Assembly: GCA_937988775.1 (NCBI GenBank)
Contig: CALKHP010000050.1
Span: 124,001 to 188,000 of the forward strand
From: an uncultured Alphaproteobacteria bacterium
Lineage (GTDB): Bacteria; Pseudomonadota; Alphaproteobacteria; Rhizobiales; Beijerinckiaceae
Direction of reading: 5' to 3'
DNA length: 64,000 bases
Position numbers and translations under genes: made by a program. Positions 16,954 through 25,542 of the stretch are shown here, one piece after another. Below the pieces are notes generated by a model. That model saw nothing but the letters and a program-made list of their open reading frames with translations. It made no database searches and had not been told where the DNA came from. How positions within the stretch are numbered: the stretch's first letter is position 1; the number at the start of each line of letters is the position of its first letter.

Positions 16954-17657
16954 TTAACGGCCCTTGGGCATCGTTTTCTGGAAGGCGTCGATGTAGAAGG
17001 AGCGGATATTGGCCGGCACCCATTTTTCCGCCCATTTCACATACAGCCCCTCCGCCTTCATGCGATCGAGCGCGGCGTTGAGGTAGGCAAGCCACTCGGG
17101 TTCGCCCTTCCGGATGCCAATGGCGGCCTCGGAAATGGCAAAGGGCTCGCCGACCAGCCGCAGGCTGTGGTCCTTGTTGGCGATGACCACGAGCGTGGCC
17201 GCATCGTGGGTGTATCCATCACCCCTGCCCTGCTTCAGAGCCTGCAAGGCATCCGAAGCGGTGTTGAGCTTGAGCGTCTCGACCTTGGGCATGTGGTCGG
17301 CAAACCACTGCGCCTGGGTAGCAGGTCGACCTTCTTGCCGTTCAACTGCGGGATGCGGTTCTCGGCCGTCACGCAAGTGAGTTCGATCTTGTCGGGCGAG
17401 CCGAAGGCCCAGGTGGCGATCTGGAGCGCCATTTCGGTCTCGATGCCGGCGAAATTGCCCTTCTCGTCCTTGAAACCATAGGGCGGCTGATCGCAACGCA
17501 CCCCGGCGCGCAGCACGCCGGCATCCTTGATCGCGGCCGGCAACGGCGGCAGCGCGGTTTCCGCCGAGGCCGTAGTGCAAAAAGCGGCGCCGGCGATGCC
17601 CACCGCCGTGGCGATCGCGGATGCGACCTTACAAAAGCGCTTTCTCGTGGTCAGCAT
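16954..17657 (-). pseudogene. Amino-acid ABC substrate-binding protein, disrupted by internal deletion and frameshift
   Basis: The first part (from 17657) has a signal peptide ending TTASA, then GVLRAGVRCDQPPYGFKDEK and up to NGKKVDLL. The rest continues in another frame from TQAQWFADHMPKVETLKL to the stop at 16954. The junction is near 17320. Intact family-3 binding proteins have about 40-50 residues here (the LI-x-T-x-x-T-x-ER, FS-x-PY and DLKGK-x-V-x-V-x-G blocks); these are missing. The lesion is therefore a deletion that also shifted frame, removing the hinge and part of lobe 2. The importer would need another binding protein. An assembly error is unlikely to produce such a clean in-family deletion but should be excluded. 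Confidence 0.85.
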
Positions 17658-18852
17658 GGCTGTCTCTCCCTGTTGGCTTGATTGCCGTTTTTAAATTGGT
17701 CGAGGCCCGCGGCTCGCGAAACGACGAGCCGGTCAGGACAAGCAGAACGTGCCGGCCGCGCAAATCGCCGCCGGAGGCCAGTTCGGTTGCGGCCACGAGC
17801 GCGGCTGCGGCCGCCCCTTCCGCATGCAGCCCGTAGCGGGCAAGATCGCGGGCAGCGGCGGCCACCAGCCGGTCACTGACGGGAACGGCGCAGCCCTTGG
17901 TTTCGCGCACGGCGTGCAATGCCTGAAAGGTCGTGGTGGCGCCGGCAATCGAGAACTGCGCCGTGCTGCCCTCGAACAAGCCGCGGTAATCCGCCCCGGC
18001 GAGCGCCTTGCTCAGCCGCGGGAACGGTTCCGCCGCGACAAGGCGCGGCATGCTGCCGCCGAGCTCCCCAAAGCCGAGATACAGGCCCGAAATCAGGTCG
18101 CCACGCGCTGTCGGCGCCACGACGATATCGGGCATGGCGGCCCCGGCAGCGATTTCGGCCGCCAGCATCTTGTAGCCCTCGACGCCGAACGCGTTCGTGC
18201 CGACCGCAGGCCGTGCATAATTGGTCGCCGCGAAAGCGCCCTGGCGCACGCGTTCGTCCAGAATGTCCCAGCGCGCCAGGGATGTGACCGCGACCGTCAG
18301 CGTGGCGCCGGTTGCCGCAATAGCCTCCCGGAATGCCTCGGGAAGCGCTTCCGTCACCACGATCTCGGCCGGAATCCCGAAGCGTGCGGCATAAGAGGCG
18401 ATCGACAGCCCGGCATTGCCGCTCGATGCGGCGACGATGGCGCCCCGCTGCGTATCGCAGGCGCGCTGCACGAGTTGCGCGCTCATGCGATCCTTGTGTG
18501 ACCCGGTCGGGTTGCACCATTCCAGTTTTGCCGACAAGCGCCCGACGCCGATCGCATCGGCAAGACCCGGCAAGTCAATGCAAGGCGTGCCACCCTCGCT
18601 AAGCCCGTTCTCGCCAAGCCCATTCTCGCCAGCCCCACCGTCACCACGCGGAACGGCAGCACGATACGGCAATTGAAGCGCGCCCGGCGGCGCGTTGTAA
18701 TAGGCGGCGACATTCGCCGGATAACCCTCGCGAGCACAGCGCGGGCAACCGAGATCGTAATCGGCGATCGGGTGCTGCGCTTCACAGCGCAGGCAACGAA
18801 ACCCGGCAAGTGTGGTGTTTCGTTGTGCGTGCTGGGCTGCGGCGCGTTTCAT
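17629..18852 (-). CDS. Threonine-synthase-like PLP-dependent enzyme with N-terminal zinc ribbon
   Basis: 407 aa. A short N-terminal C-x2-C ... C-x2-C ribbon (RCLRCEAQ, CPRCAREG) precedes a fold-type II PLP domain with NPTGSHKDRMSAQLV; the Lys is the PLP-binding residue. ASSGNAGLSIASYAARFGIP is the phosphate/Asn loop. It belongs to the threonine synthase/threonine dehydratase/diaminopropionate ammonia-lyase superfamily. In an amino-acid catabolic operon a β-elimination role (ammonia-lyase) is as likely as threonine synthesis. It leads the leftward operon, divergent from a LysR gene, and its 3' end overlaps the binding-protein frame by 29 nt. In-frame ATG 18879 is the alternative start. Confidence 0.82.
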   Translation of the reverse strand: MKRAAAQHAQRNTTLAGFRCLRCEAQHPIADYDLGCPRCAREGYPANVAAYYNAPPGALQLPYRAAVPRGDGGAGENGLGENGLSEGGTPCIDLPGLADAIGVGRLSAKLEWCNPTGSHKDRMSAQLVQRACDTQRGAIVAASSGNAGLSIASYAARFGIPAEIVVTEALPEAFREAIAATGATLTVAVTSLARWDILDERVRQGAFAATNYARPAVGTNAFGVEGYKMLAAEIAAGAAMPDIVVAPTARGDLISGLYLGFGELGGSMPRLVAAEPFPRLSKALAGADYRGLFEGSTAQFSIAGATTTFQALHAVRETKGCAVPVSDRLVAAAARDLARYGLHAEGAAAAALVAATELASGGDLRGRHVLLVLTGSSFREPRASTNLKTAIKPTGRDSHADHEKALL

Positions 18853-18932
18853 GCATCGAGTATTGAAACGAAGCGCCATTCGGTCAAATGTCGTTTTTTA
18901 CAGCTTCTATTCACTGGTGATATGAGGGAAAC

Positions 18933-19886
18933 GTGAACCTTCGACAGATCGAGGCATTCCGGGCCATCATCCTGCACGGCACCATGACGGCCGCGGCCGA
19001 TCAATTGCGGACGTCTCAGCCCAGTATCAGCCGGCTCATCGCGGAACTCGAAACAGCCACCAAACTAAAGCTGTTCGAGCGACGCGCCGGCCGGATCACA
19101 CCGACGGAAGAAGGCCTGGCCTTCTATTACGAGGTCGAGCAAAGCTTTACCGGCTTGGAGCATCTGGCGCAGGCAGCGCATGATATTCGCTTCTTCGGGT
19201 CGGGCCGCCTGCGCATTGGCGCCATCCCGGCCATGGCCCTCGGCTTTATCCCCGAGGTGATCTCGCTGTTTCGCACCCGCTATCCCAACGTGACCATATC
19301 GATCCAGATGCACAACGAAGTCGCGGTGACGCGCTGGGTCGCCAGCCGATACTGCGATATCGGCTTCATCGCCAACATCATCGATGCCGGCAGCATCGAA
19401 GTGGAACCGCTCTACCGGCTGCCGGGCGTCTGCGCCCTGCCGCGCGGGCACGCTCTGGCAAGCCGAAAAGTCATCCGGCCTCAGGACCTCGAAGGCGAGA
19501 CGTTCATTTCCCATGCACTGGGCGACGGCGCCCGTGCGCGCATGGATCAGGCTTTCGACAGCCGTGGCATCAGGCGCTCACTCACGCTGGAATCCCCGTT
19601 CGGGGCCATCATCTGCGCCCTTGTCGGGCAAGGGCTCGGCGTGTCGATCGTGAACCCCATGGTGCGCAACGACTACCGGCGCGAGGACATCACGTTTGTG
19701 CCGTTCAAGCCATGCATCGAGTTCGAAGGCAACATCATCAAACGCGCGAACGAGCGCAAAGGCGGCCTTGTGGACGACTTTGCCATGATCGCCCATGAAC
19801 ACGTCAGGAGCCTCTATCCCCAAACGGATGAACGACCAGCCATTCCTTCCTATGATATGGTTTTAAACAGGCCCGCATCCCTCTGA
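18933..19886 (+). CDS. LysR-family transcriptional regulator
   Basis: 317 aa. The N-terminal winged HTH reads NLRQIEAFRAIILHGTMTAA then LRTSQPSISRLIAELE. The C-terminal two-lobed effector domain includes GRLRIGAIPAMALGFIPEV. It starts with GTG at 18933 after an AGGGA site. It is divergent from the PLP-enzyme gene with only about 80 nt between the starts, the classic LysR arrangement, so it very probably controls the leftward amino-acid cassette. Confidence 0.93.
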   Translation: MNLRQIEAFRAIILHGTMTAAADQLRTSQPSISRLIAELETATKLKLFERRAGRITPTEEGLAFYYEVEQSFTGLEHLAQAAHDIRFFGSGRLRIGAIPAMALGFIPEVISLFRTRYPNVTISIQMHNEVAVTRWVASRYCDIGFIANIIDAGSIEVEPLYRLPGVCALPRGHALASRKVIRPQDLEGETFISHALGDGARARMDQAFDSRGIRRSLTLESPFGAIICALVGQGLGVSIVNPMVRNDYRREDITFVPFKPCIEFEGNIIKRANERKGGLVDDFAMIAHEHVRSLYPQTDERPAIPSYDMVLNRPASL

Positions 19887-19912
19887 AAACTAACAATAGT
19901 TAATCCTCGCCG

Positions 19913-19938
19913 TTCCCGCCGCAGGGTCGAGGTGGGAA
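19913..19938. terminator. Candidate bidirectional hairpin between convergent genes
   Basis: TTCCCGCC (19913-19920) pairs with GGTGGGAA (19931-19938), 8 bp with one G-U pair and a 10-nt loop. It lies between the convergent LysR gene and the 115-aa gene. There is no strong U-tract on either side. Confidence 0.35.
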
Positions 19939-19972
19939 TCGCAGGGTCTCGCGAAAACCGTCTGTCCGGCGC

Positions 19973-20320
19973 CTACCAGACCAGCCCCTTCGCTTTCGCG
20001 GCCGGGCTCGGCTTGCTCAGGTGCAAGGCGTCCTGGAGTTCATCGACGGCAACCAGCGCGAGCTTGCGGTAGCGCTCGGCGTCGCTGTCATCCGAATGCA
20101 GGAACTGATGCGCCGCGAGATAGCCGGCCAGCCTGTCCATTTCGCCTTCCACCCGGTCGAAGGCGATCTGCGTCTCGTCGGTCTGGATGACGGTCTCGAC
20201 CATCTCCCTGATCTGGGCGCTGACGCGGCCGGCACGCAGATCGGCATCGTGATGCCGCACGCGCATGACCTCCGAGCGGATCAGATCGACCTTGTTCTGC
20301 AAAGTGTTGTGAAGCGTCAT
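19973..20320 (-). CDS. Conserved hypothetical protein, 115 aa
   Basis: Not recognised. It is a soluble, charged, mostly helical protein without signal or membrane segment. Heptad-like stretches (VDLIRSEVMRVRHHDADL, IAFDRVEGEMDRLAGYLAA) suggest a helical bundle. It ends in a Lys/Ala-rich tail. It stands alone, convergent with the LysR gene. Codon use agrees with its neighbours and no overlapping frame is more convincing, so I regard it as a real gene of unknown function. Confidence 0.65.
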   Translation of the reverse strand: MTLHNTLQNKVDLIRSEVMRVRHHDADLRAGRVSAQIREMVETVIQTDETQIAFDRVEGEMDRLAGYLAAHQFLHSDDSDAERYRKLALVAVDELQDALHLSKPSPAAKAKGLVW

Positions 20321-20667
20321 GGGTACTCACCAAAAGTGGACCAAAAACCAGGCAGCTTGTCGACCATTTGCCCGCATATGCTGCACTCCGGATGGGAGAT
20401 CGGCAATCCCCCATTTTTTGTAGCCGGGCTTTCTGCGGGCTTGCATCGCGCGCGGCCAGCAAGCACCAAGATTCGCACTCGCATTATATCAGATTCGCAT
20501 AGCTCAACCGAATCAGATCACGCAAATTCCTACCAATTGCCTATTTCCTGTCTTATTTCGATGGCTTTAGAACGGCCACACCAGAGCGTTGATCGGTGCT
20601 CCATCCTGTGTGAGCGCGCTATCCGGCTTGCTCTATTTTCCTTTCCTTCTGAATAAGGGCCATCGAT
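20321..20667. other. Intergenic region between divergent small genes
   Basis: 347 nt without a convincing gene. It is less GC-rich than its surroundings between 20480 and 20560 and carries AGATTCGCA twice (20469-20477 and 20491-20499, 22 bp apart), which could be a regulator site. It must hold the promoters of both the 115-aa gene and the secreted hydrolase gene, but no clear -35/-10 pair could be chosen. Confidence 0.4.
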
Positions 20668-21165
20668 TTGAAATACCTGCTTGCCGGGGCTGTCATGCTT
20701 TGCGTCGCCGCCGCCATTCCAGCGCATGCCAACCCCGCGCTCGATTTCATGCTGTCCAGCAACAACAAGGACGCCGCCAGCCAATCCGCCGCCACCAGTT
20801 CGGGCACGGCGCCGACGCTGCTGGCAGCAGCGAGGCGCTCGCTCGGCGCCAACCATCGCGTGCTCGGCGTGCCGAGCAGGCTGTGGTGCGCGGATGCGGT
20901 CAATGTCTGGCTGCGCCGTTCAGGTCACGCCACGGTGAAGTCGCGGCGCGCGCGCGACATGGTCAAGGCCGGCCGGCGCATCTCGCGGCCACAGCCCGGC
21001 GCCATCGCCGTCTTCAAGCGCGGGCGCTCCGGTGGCCATGTTGCGGTCGTCGACAAGGTGGAAGCCGGCGGCTTCACGGCGGTTTCGCCGAATTACAGCG
21101 GCAAGGTCTCGCTGGTGCACTATTCGACGGCGAGCGCGATCGCCTTCGTCCTGCCGGCGTCCTGA
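20668..21165 (+). CDS. Secreted NlpC/P60-CHAP-like (TIGR02594-type) peptidoglycan hydrolase
   Basis: 165 aa. A clear signal peptide (MKYLLAGAVMLCVAAAIPAHA) precedes a low-complexity Ser/Ala linker and a small papain-like domain. The presumed nucleophile Cys is in SRLWCADAVNVWLRRSG, and the catalytic His in SGGHVAVVDKV, followed by AVSPNYSG. Proteins of this type cut peptide cross-links in the cell wall. The catalytic domain alone is present, with no SH3 or LysM targeting domain, so local remodelling in the periplasm is likely. It starts with TTG at 20668. Confidence 0.8.
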   Translation: MKYLLAGAVMLCVAAAIPAHANPALDFMLSSNNKDAASQSAATSSGTAPTLLAAARRSLGANHRVLGVPSRLWCADAVNVWLRRSGHATVKSRRARDMVKAGRRISRPQPGAIAVFKRGRSGGHVAVVDKVEAGGFTAVSPNYSGKVSLVHYSTASAIAFVLPAS

Positions 21166-21193
21166 TCGCCGGCATACGCCCCCGGAGGGCGCT

Positions 21194-21415
21194 TCACGTC
21201 TCGGGAGGCCCATCCGGTTCGCGGCCGCGATCGCCATCCTCGTCGTCATCGTCACGGACCGGCACGGCATAAACGCCGTTCAGCCAGCGGTTGAGGTCGA
21301 CATCGGCACAGCGCGCCGAGCAGAACGGCGTGAAGGCCACGACCATCGGCTTGCCGCAGATCGGGCACGTCTTGCGGCTGCGGCCGTGATTGTCATTGGC
21401 GGGCCTGGCGCTCAT
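21194..21415 (-). CDS. yacG: DNA gyrase inhibitor YacG, zinc-binding
   Basis: 73-aa zinc protein with C-P-I-C near residue 17, then FCSARCADVDLNRWLNG. This four-cysteine zinc finger matches YacG, which in E. coli binds gyrase subunit B. The acidic C-terminal tail (Asp/Glu run) is a common extension. Its ATG overlaps the maf stop by 4 nt (21412-21415), showing coupling within infA-maf-yacG. Confidence 0.9.
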   Translation of the reverse strand: MSARPANDNHGRSRKTCPICGKPMVVAFTPFCSARCADVDLNRWLNGVYAVPVRDDDDEDGDRGREPDGPPET

Positions 21416-22050
21416 AGCCGGTTCATCCAGCCCAGATGCACGGGAAAGCCCTCGCCGCTCAACAGTGCCATGGTCTCGTAGAGCGGCAGGCCGACGACAT
21501 TGCTGTAGGAGCCGACGATCTTGACGACAAAGCTGCCGGCGAGCCCCTGGATGGCGTATCCGCCGGCCTTGCCGCGCCATTCGCCGGAGGCGAGATAGGT
21601 CTCGAAATCATCATTGGACAGCCGCTTGAAACGCACGCGCGTTTCGACGACGCGCTCGCGCAGGGCGCCGTCCGGCGTCAGCACGCAAACGCCGGAATAA
21701 ACCCGGTGGCCGCGCCCGGACAGGAGCCGGAGACAGGCGGCGGCTTCGTCCACCAGTTCCGTCTTGGGCAGGATGCGCCGACCGGCAACCACCACCGTAT
21801 CGGCGGCAACGATGAAGCCGGCCTTATCCGCCGTCTCGCCGGCCAGCGCGTCGCGGGCGGCGCGCGCCTTCTCGCGCGCCAGCCGTACCGCCAGCACGCG
21901 CGGGCGCTCGCCGCGCTGCGGCGTCTCGTCGATCTCGGAGGGCATCACGGCATCGACCGCCAGCCCGACCTGCTCCAGCAAGGCGAGGCGGCGGGGGGAT
22001 GCCGAGGCCAGCACGAGTTTCGGTCGCCAGCTATCGCCTTTGGCGCTCAA
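21412..22050 (-). CDS. maf: Maf-family nucleoside triphosphate pyrophosphatase
   Basis: 212 aa. The N-terminal LVLASASPRRLALLEQVGL is the Maf nucleotide-binding motif, and GFIVAADTVVVAGRRILPK carries the conserved Asp. GGYAIQGLAGSFV contributes the substrate pocket. Maf proteins hydrolyse non-canonical or pyrimidine NTPs to NMPs (house-cleaning), and some arrest septation. It is 65 nt downstream of infA, a conserved Hyphomicrobiales pairing. Confidence 0.94.
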   Translation of the reverse strand: MSAKGDSWRPKLVLASASPRRLALLEQVGLAVDAVMPSEIDETPQRGERPRVLAVRLAREKARAARDALAGETADKAGFIVAADTVVVAGRRILPKTELVDEAAACLRLLSGRGHRVYSGVCVLTPDGALRERVVETRVRFKRLSNDDFETYLASGEWRGKAGGYAIQGLAGSFVVKIVGSYSNVVGLPLYETMALLSGEGFPVHLGWMNRL

Positions 22051-22115
22051 GCTTCATCTCCGGTCGCGTGAAGCCGCGCAAAATCAAGCAAGCCTTGCGA
22101 GCCCACGGCCCGGGA

Positions 22116-22334
22116 TCACTTGAAGCGGTAGGTGATGCGGCCCTTGGTCAGGTCGTAGGGCGTCATCTCGACCAGAACCTTGTCGCCGGTCAGGACACGG
22201 ATACGGTTCTTGCGCATCTTGCCGGCGGTGTGGGCGATGATCTCGTGATCGTTCTCAAGCTTCACCCTGAACATGGCGTTGGGCAAAAGCTCCGAGACAG
22301 TGCCGGGAAATTCGAGCAATTCTTCTTTCGACAT
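22116..22334 (-). CDS. infA: Translation initiation factor IF-1
   Basis: 72-aa single S1/OB-fold protein with standard length and sequence (FPGTVSELLPNAMFRVKLEN, GKMRKNRIRVLTGDKV). It binds the ribosomal A site during initiation. It is the first gene of the leftward infA-maf-yacG unit. Confidence 0.98.
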   Translation of the reverse strand: MSKEELLEFPGTVSELLPNAMFRVKLENDHEIIAHTAGKMRKNRIRVLTGDKVLVEMTPYDLTKGRITYRFK

Positions 22335-22732
22335 CTGATCCTGCGTTGGCGCTGGAGGCTCTCATGGCTGCGCGCCAGAGGTCCGTCCTGTCTATGCTGC
22401 GGTAAGGTGGGCTGGGTGAAGGGAGCCATACGACTCCTTCATGTCAGCCTGAAGCAATGATTTGGCTGCGTTATCTAAACGAAACAAGGGCCGATGGGAA
22501 CTGTTTTCGCGGGAATCCCGGTAAAATGCCCGCAAGCGCCCTCGCCTCGCGATCAGGCCGGGCCGGGACCATCGCACGCAACGCGTCTCACACGCCTGCG
22601 GTGCGAGACAAACCCGGCAACCGGCAGCCGATCTTGACGCTTGCATGCTAGTACTTTTGCACTCTATAAAACGCCAGCCGCACCACAAAACGACAATGCG
22701 TAAAGCAGCGGATCGGGAACGCGAGGGCAGGA
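22335..22732. promoter_or_regulatory. Divergent intergenic region with candidate promoter for the GntR gene
   Basis: 398 nt without a gene. On the plus strand TTGCAT (22641-22646) and TATAAA (22665-22670), 18 bp apart, make a plausible σ70 promoter 63 nt before the GntR start. The spacer contains the palindrome GCATGC and a GTAC-centred motif that could be its own operator. The infA promoter must lie in the same region but was not identified with confidence. Confidence 0.4.
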
Positions 22733-23491
22733 TTGAAACGCTACCTTGATTTCAAGGCGCCGCGCCGCAGCACGGTGACGATGCAGGTCCATGGCGACCT
22801 GCGCCAGCGCATCACGACCGGTGCGCTCAAGCCGAAATCCTCGATTTCCGAGAACGAGATCGCGCAATCCTACGGGGTCAGCCGGACCCCCGCCCGCGAA
22901 GTGCTCGGCCGGCTCGAGGAAGAGGGCCTCGTCGAAATCTACCCGCAATATGGCAGTTTCATCGCGCCGATCCGGGCCGAGGATATCTTGGACAGCCAGT
23001 TCGTGCGCGAGAGCCTGGAATGCACGGCGCTCGCCAGGGCGATCGAGCGGCTCACGCCCGCCGGCGAGGAATGCCTGTCCGGCATTATCGCACGCCAGCG
23101 TAACGCGGTCAGCGATGACGAAGCCGCCTTTGTCATGCATGATGAGGACATGCATGCCTGTTTCTTCGCTCTTGCCGGCCATGAGCGCGCCTGGTCGGTG
23201 GTTGCCAGCGCCAAGCTACAACTCGACCGCCTGCGCCACCTTTCCGCGCGCAGCGCCGAAAAGCGCCTCGCCGTGCTTGCCGAGCATGAGACGATCGTGA
23301 CGGCGACGCTCGGCCGCGATGCCGAAGGCGCGGTCGCAGCGCTGCGGCACCATTTGCGCGGCGCCTTCGCCTCTCTCGCGGATGCACAGGCGCGCTACCC
23401 GGAATTTTTCGCGGAGATCGGCAATCCGCGGCCGCCATCGACGAAAGTACCGCTGGACAGGCCAAAAAATCTCGCTACTGAATTGGCCTGA
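22733..23491 (+). CDS. GntR-family (FCD subfamily) transcriptional regulator
   Basis: 252 aa. The N-terminal winged HTH (DLRQRITTGALKPKSSISEN, YGVSRTPAREVLGRLEEEG) is followed by an all-helical FCD effector domain with metal-ligand-type histidines (MHACFFALAGHERAW and the later ALRHHLRGAF). It begins with a TTG codon. It stands directly upstream of, and co-oriented with, the RraA-family enzyme and twin-binding-protein importer, so it is the likely regulator of that cassette. Confidence 0.92.
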   Translation: MKRYLDFKAPRRSTVTMQVHGDLRQRITTGALKPKSSISENEIAQSYGVSRTPAREVLGRLEEEGLVEIYPQYGSFIAPIRAEDILDSQFVRESLECTALARAIERLTPAGEECLSGIIARQRNAVSDDEAAFVMHDEDMHACFFALAGHERAWSVVASAKLQLDRLRHLSARSAEKRLAVLAEHETIVTATLGRDAEGAVAALRHHLRGAFASLADAQARYPEFFAEIGNPRPPSTKVPLDRPKNLATELA

Positions 23492-23551
23492 CAAGTTTAC
23501 AACTCTGGCAATATCCGCGCCGGAACTCTCTCTTGCGTGAAAGGACGACCG

Positions 23552-24274
23552 ATGAGCGCCGTGAAACTCACACCGGAAAACCGGGAGGCGCTGAAGCATG
23601 TCAGCACCGCAACCCTGACCACGGCGCTGTTCAAGCGTGGCCTGCGCAACGTGTACATCCAGGGCGCGCAGCCGCTCAATCCGGCGGCGGCGCGCATGGT
23701 CGGCGAAGCCTATACGATCCGCTATATCCCCGCGCGCGAGGATCTCGACCATATCGGCGTGTTTGCCGATCCCGAGCATCCGCAGCGCAAGTCGGTCGAG
23801 GAAATCCCGCCGGGCCACATCATGGTCATTGACGGCCAGCGCGACCGGTCCGCAGCCACCGGCGGCTCGATCCTGATGACCCGCCTGAAGGTGCGCGGCG
23901 CCGCCGGGCTGGTGACCGATAGCGGCCTGCGCGATACGCCGGAGCTACGCCACATGGATTTTCCGCTCTATGCGGCCTGCGCTTCCGCTCCGACCAACCT
24001 GACCAAGCACCATGCCGTCGACCTCAACGTGCCGGTCGGCTGCGGCGGGGTTCCGGTGTTTCCCGGCGATATCATCGTCGGCGATGGCGAGGGCGTGGTG
24101 GTGATCCCGGCCGAGATCGCCAACGAGATCGCGGTGGAAGCAACCGCCATGACGATCTTCGAGGATTGGGTCGAGGAGCAGGTGCGCGGCGGCCGCACGA
24201 TCCGTGGGCTCTACCCGCCGAACGAGGCGACACGCGCCGAATTCAACGCCTGGAAGGCTGCCAACCACAAATAG
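23552..24274 (+). CDS. RraA-family protein (HMG/CHA-aldolase-like)
   Basis: 240 aa. The family core is clear: STATLTTALFKRGLRN near the N-terminus, then GAAGLVTDSGLRD with the Arg-Asp pair that, in HMG aldolases, binds substrate and the divalent metal, and VFPGDIIVGDGEGVVVIP. Such proteins are 4-hydroxy-4-methyl-2-oxoglutarate aldolases/oxaloacetate decarboxylases, or RNase E regulators. Clustering with a catabolic GntR and an ABC importer favours an aldolase or decarboxylase acting on an imported acid. The ATG 23552 follows AAGGACGACC. Confidence 0.85.
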   Translation: MSAVKLTPENREALKHVSTATLTTALFKRGLRNVYIQGAQPLNPAAARMVGEAYTIRYIPAREDLDHIGVFADPEHPQRKSVEEIPPGHIMVIDGQRDRSAATGGSILMTRLKVRGAAGLVTDSGLRDTPELRHMDFPLYAACASAPTNLTKHHAVDLNVPVGCGGVPVFPGDIIVGDGEGVVVIPAEIANEIAVEATAMTIFEDWVEEQVRGGRTIRGLYPPNEATRAEFNAWKAANHK

Positions 24275-24342
24275 GCTACCGGCTGAACCCGCATCAATGC
24301 AAGGCAGCCGGAGCCGAACCGGCCAATGGAGAGGAAACGACC

Positions 24343-25530
24343 ATGACCGGATTTACTGTTTCAAGGCGTCATGTTCTGGCCGGCATGGCCGGAACAGCGA
24401 CGCTCGGGCTGAACAACGCCTGGGCCGAGATTCCGCCGCTTCCGAGCGAGCCGATAACGCTCAACCTCGTCGACGTCGCCGGCAATCTCGCCCTGACGCA
24501 GGACGCGATCGAGACCTATCGCAAGAAGAACCCCAAGCTCGTCTCGAAGATCACATACTCGAAGGCGCCGGCCCCCGAACTGCCCGGCAAGCTCAAGGCG
24601 CAGCAGGATGCCAAGCGCGTCGATATTGACGGCGTGCTGACCGGCATCGACGTGTTGTCGGCCGGCGTCGAGCAGAAATTGTGGGTGCCGCTGCTGCCCG
24701 ATTTCCAGTCGAAACTGCCCAAGCTCGATGACATCTATCTCGCCGGCGCCGCGAAGATGCAGAGCCAGGCACAGAACCAGGGCGTGTGCATCGTGTTCTG
24801 CGATGCCGGGCCGCTGCTCGAATACATGCCCGACAAGGTCAAGAAGGTGCCGACCACGGCCGAAGAGCTGCTCGCCTGGGCCAAGGAGAACCCGAACAAG
24901 TTCCTCTACGCCCGCCCGGCCAATTCCGGTCCGGCGCGCATCTTCATGATGGGCCTGCCCTACCTGCTCGGCGACAAGGACCCGGCCGACCCGGTGAAGG
25001 GCTGGGACAAGACCTGGGACTACCTCAAGGAACTCGGCAAATACGTCGAATACTACCCTTCCGGCACCGCGGCGGTGATGAAGGAGCTTGGCGACGGCAC
25101 GCGCAGCATGATCCCGACCCAGCCGGGCTGGGACATCAATCCGCGTGCGCTCGGCATCGTGCCCAAGGAAGCCAAGGTCCAGACGCTGAAAGGCTTCCAC
25201 TGGATCATGGACGCGCATTTCCTGTGCATTCCCAAGGGCGTGGCCCCGGGCAAGGTCGCGGTGATGATCGACCTGCTCAACTATCTCCTGAGCAAGGAAG
25301 CGCAGGCGACGACCTACGATACCGGCTATTTCTATCCCGGCCCGGCGGTGAAGGACGTGCCGATCACGCTGGCGCCGCCCGAAAGCCAGAAGGTCATCGC
25401 CGAATATGGCCGGCCGGAATATGCCGCCATGATCGCCGACAATCCGCACGAACTGCCGCTGACCCCGGTCAATCTGGTCGCGGCATTCAAATATTGGGAC
25501 GAGCAGATCGGTACCAAGAAAACCAAGTAA
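24343..25530 (+). CDS. ABC transporter substrate-binding protein (first of a tandem pair)
   Basis: 395-aa periplasmic protein with a Tat-type signal (SRRHVLAGMAGTATLG, cleavage after AWA). It belongs to the family-1 group of binding proteins that deliver iron, polyamine or small organic ligands to PotABCD/AfuABC-type importers. It ends 12 nt before a second, strongly similar gene. Differences between the two cluster in ligand-cleft segments (GVCIVFCDAGPLLEY here against AVCISYCPAGPIFEY in the next), suggesting related but distinct ligands. Confidence 0.9.
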   Translation: MTGFTVSRRHVLAGMAGTATLGLNNAWAEIPPLPSEPITLNLVDVAGNLALTQDAIETYRKKNPKLVSKITYSKAPAPELPGKLKAQQDAKRVDIDGVLTGIDVLSAGVEQKLWVPLLPDFQSKLPKLDDIYLAGAAKMQSQAQNQGVCIVFCDAGPLLEYMPDKVKKVPTTAEELLAWAKENPNKFLYARPANSGPARIFMMGLPYLLGDKDPADPVKGWDKTWDYLKELGKYVEYYPSGTAAVMKELGDGTRSMIPTQPGWDINPRALGIVPKEAKVQTLKGFHWIMDAHFLCIPKGVAPGKVAVMIDLLNYLLSKEAQATTYDTGYFYPGPAVKDVPITLAPPESQKVIAEYGRPEYAAMIADNPHELPLTPVNLVAAFKYWDEQIGTKKTK

Positions 25531-25542
25531 CGGAGAGTGGCC

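Noticed and set aside
17235..17580. Two separate overlapping genes in different frames in the binding-protein region
   Set aside because: The N-terminal frame ends and the C-terminal frame begins at matching points of one family-3 binding protein, so it is one damaged gene.
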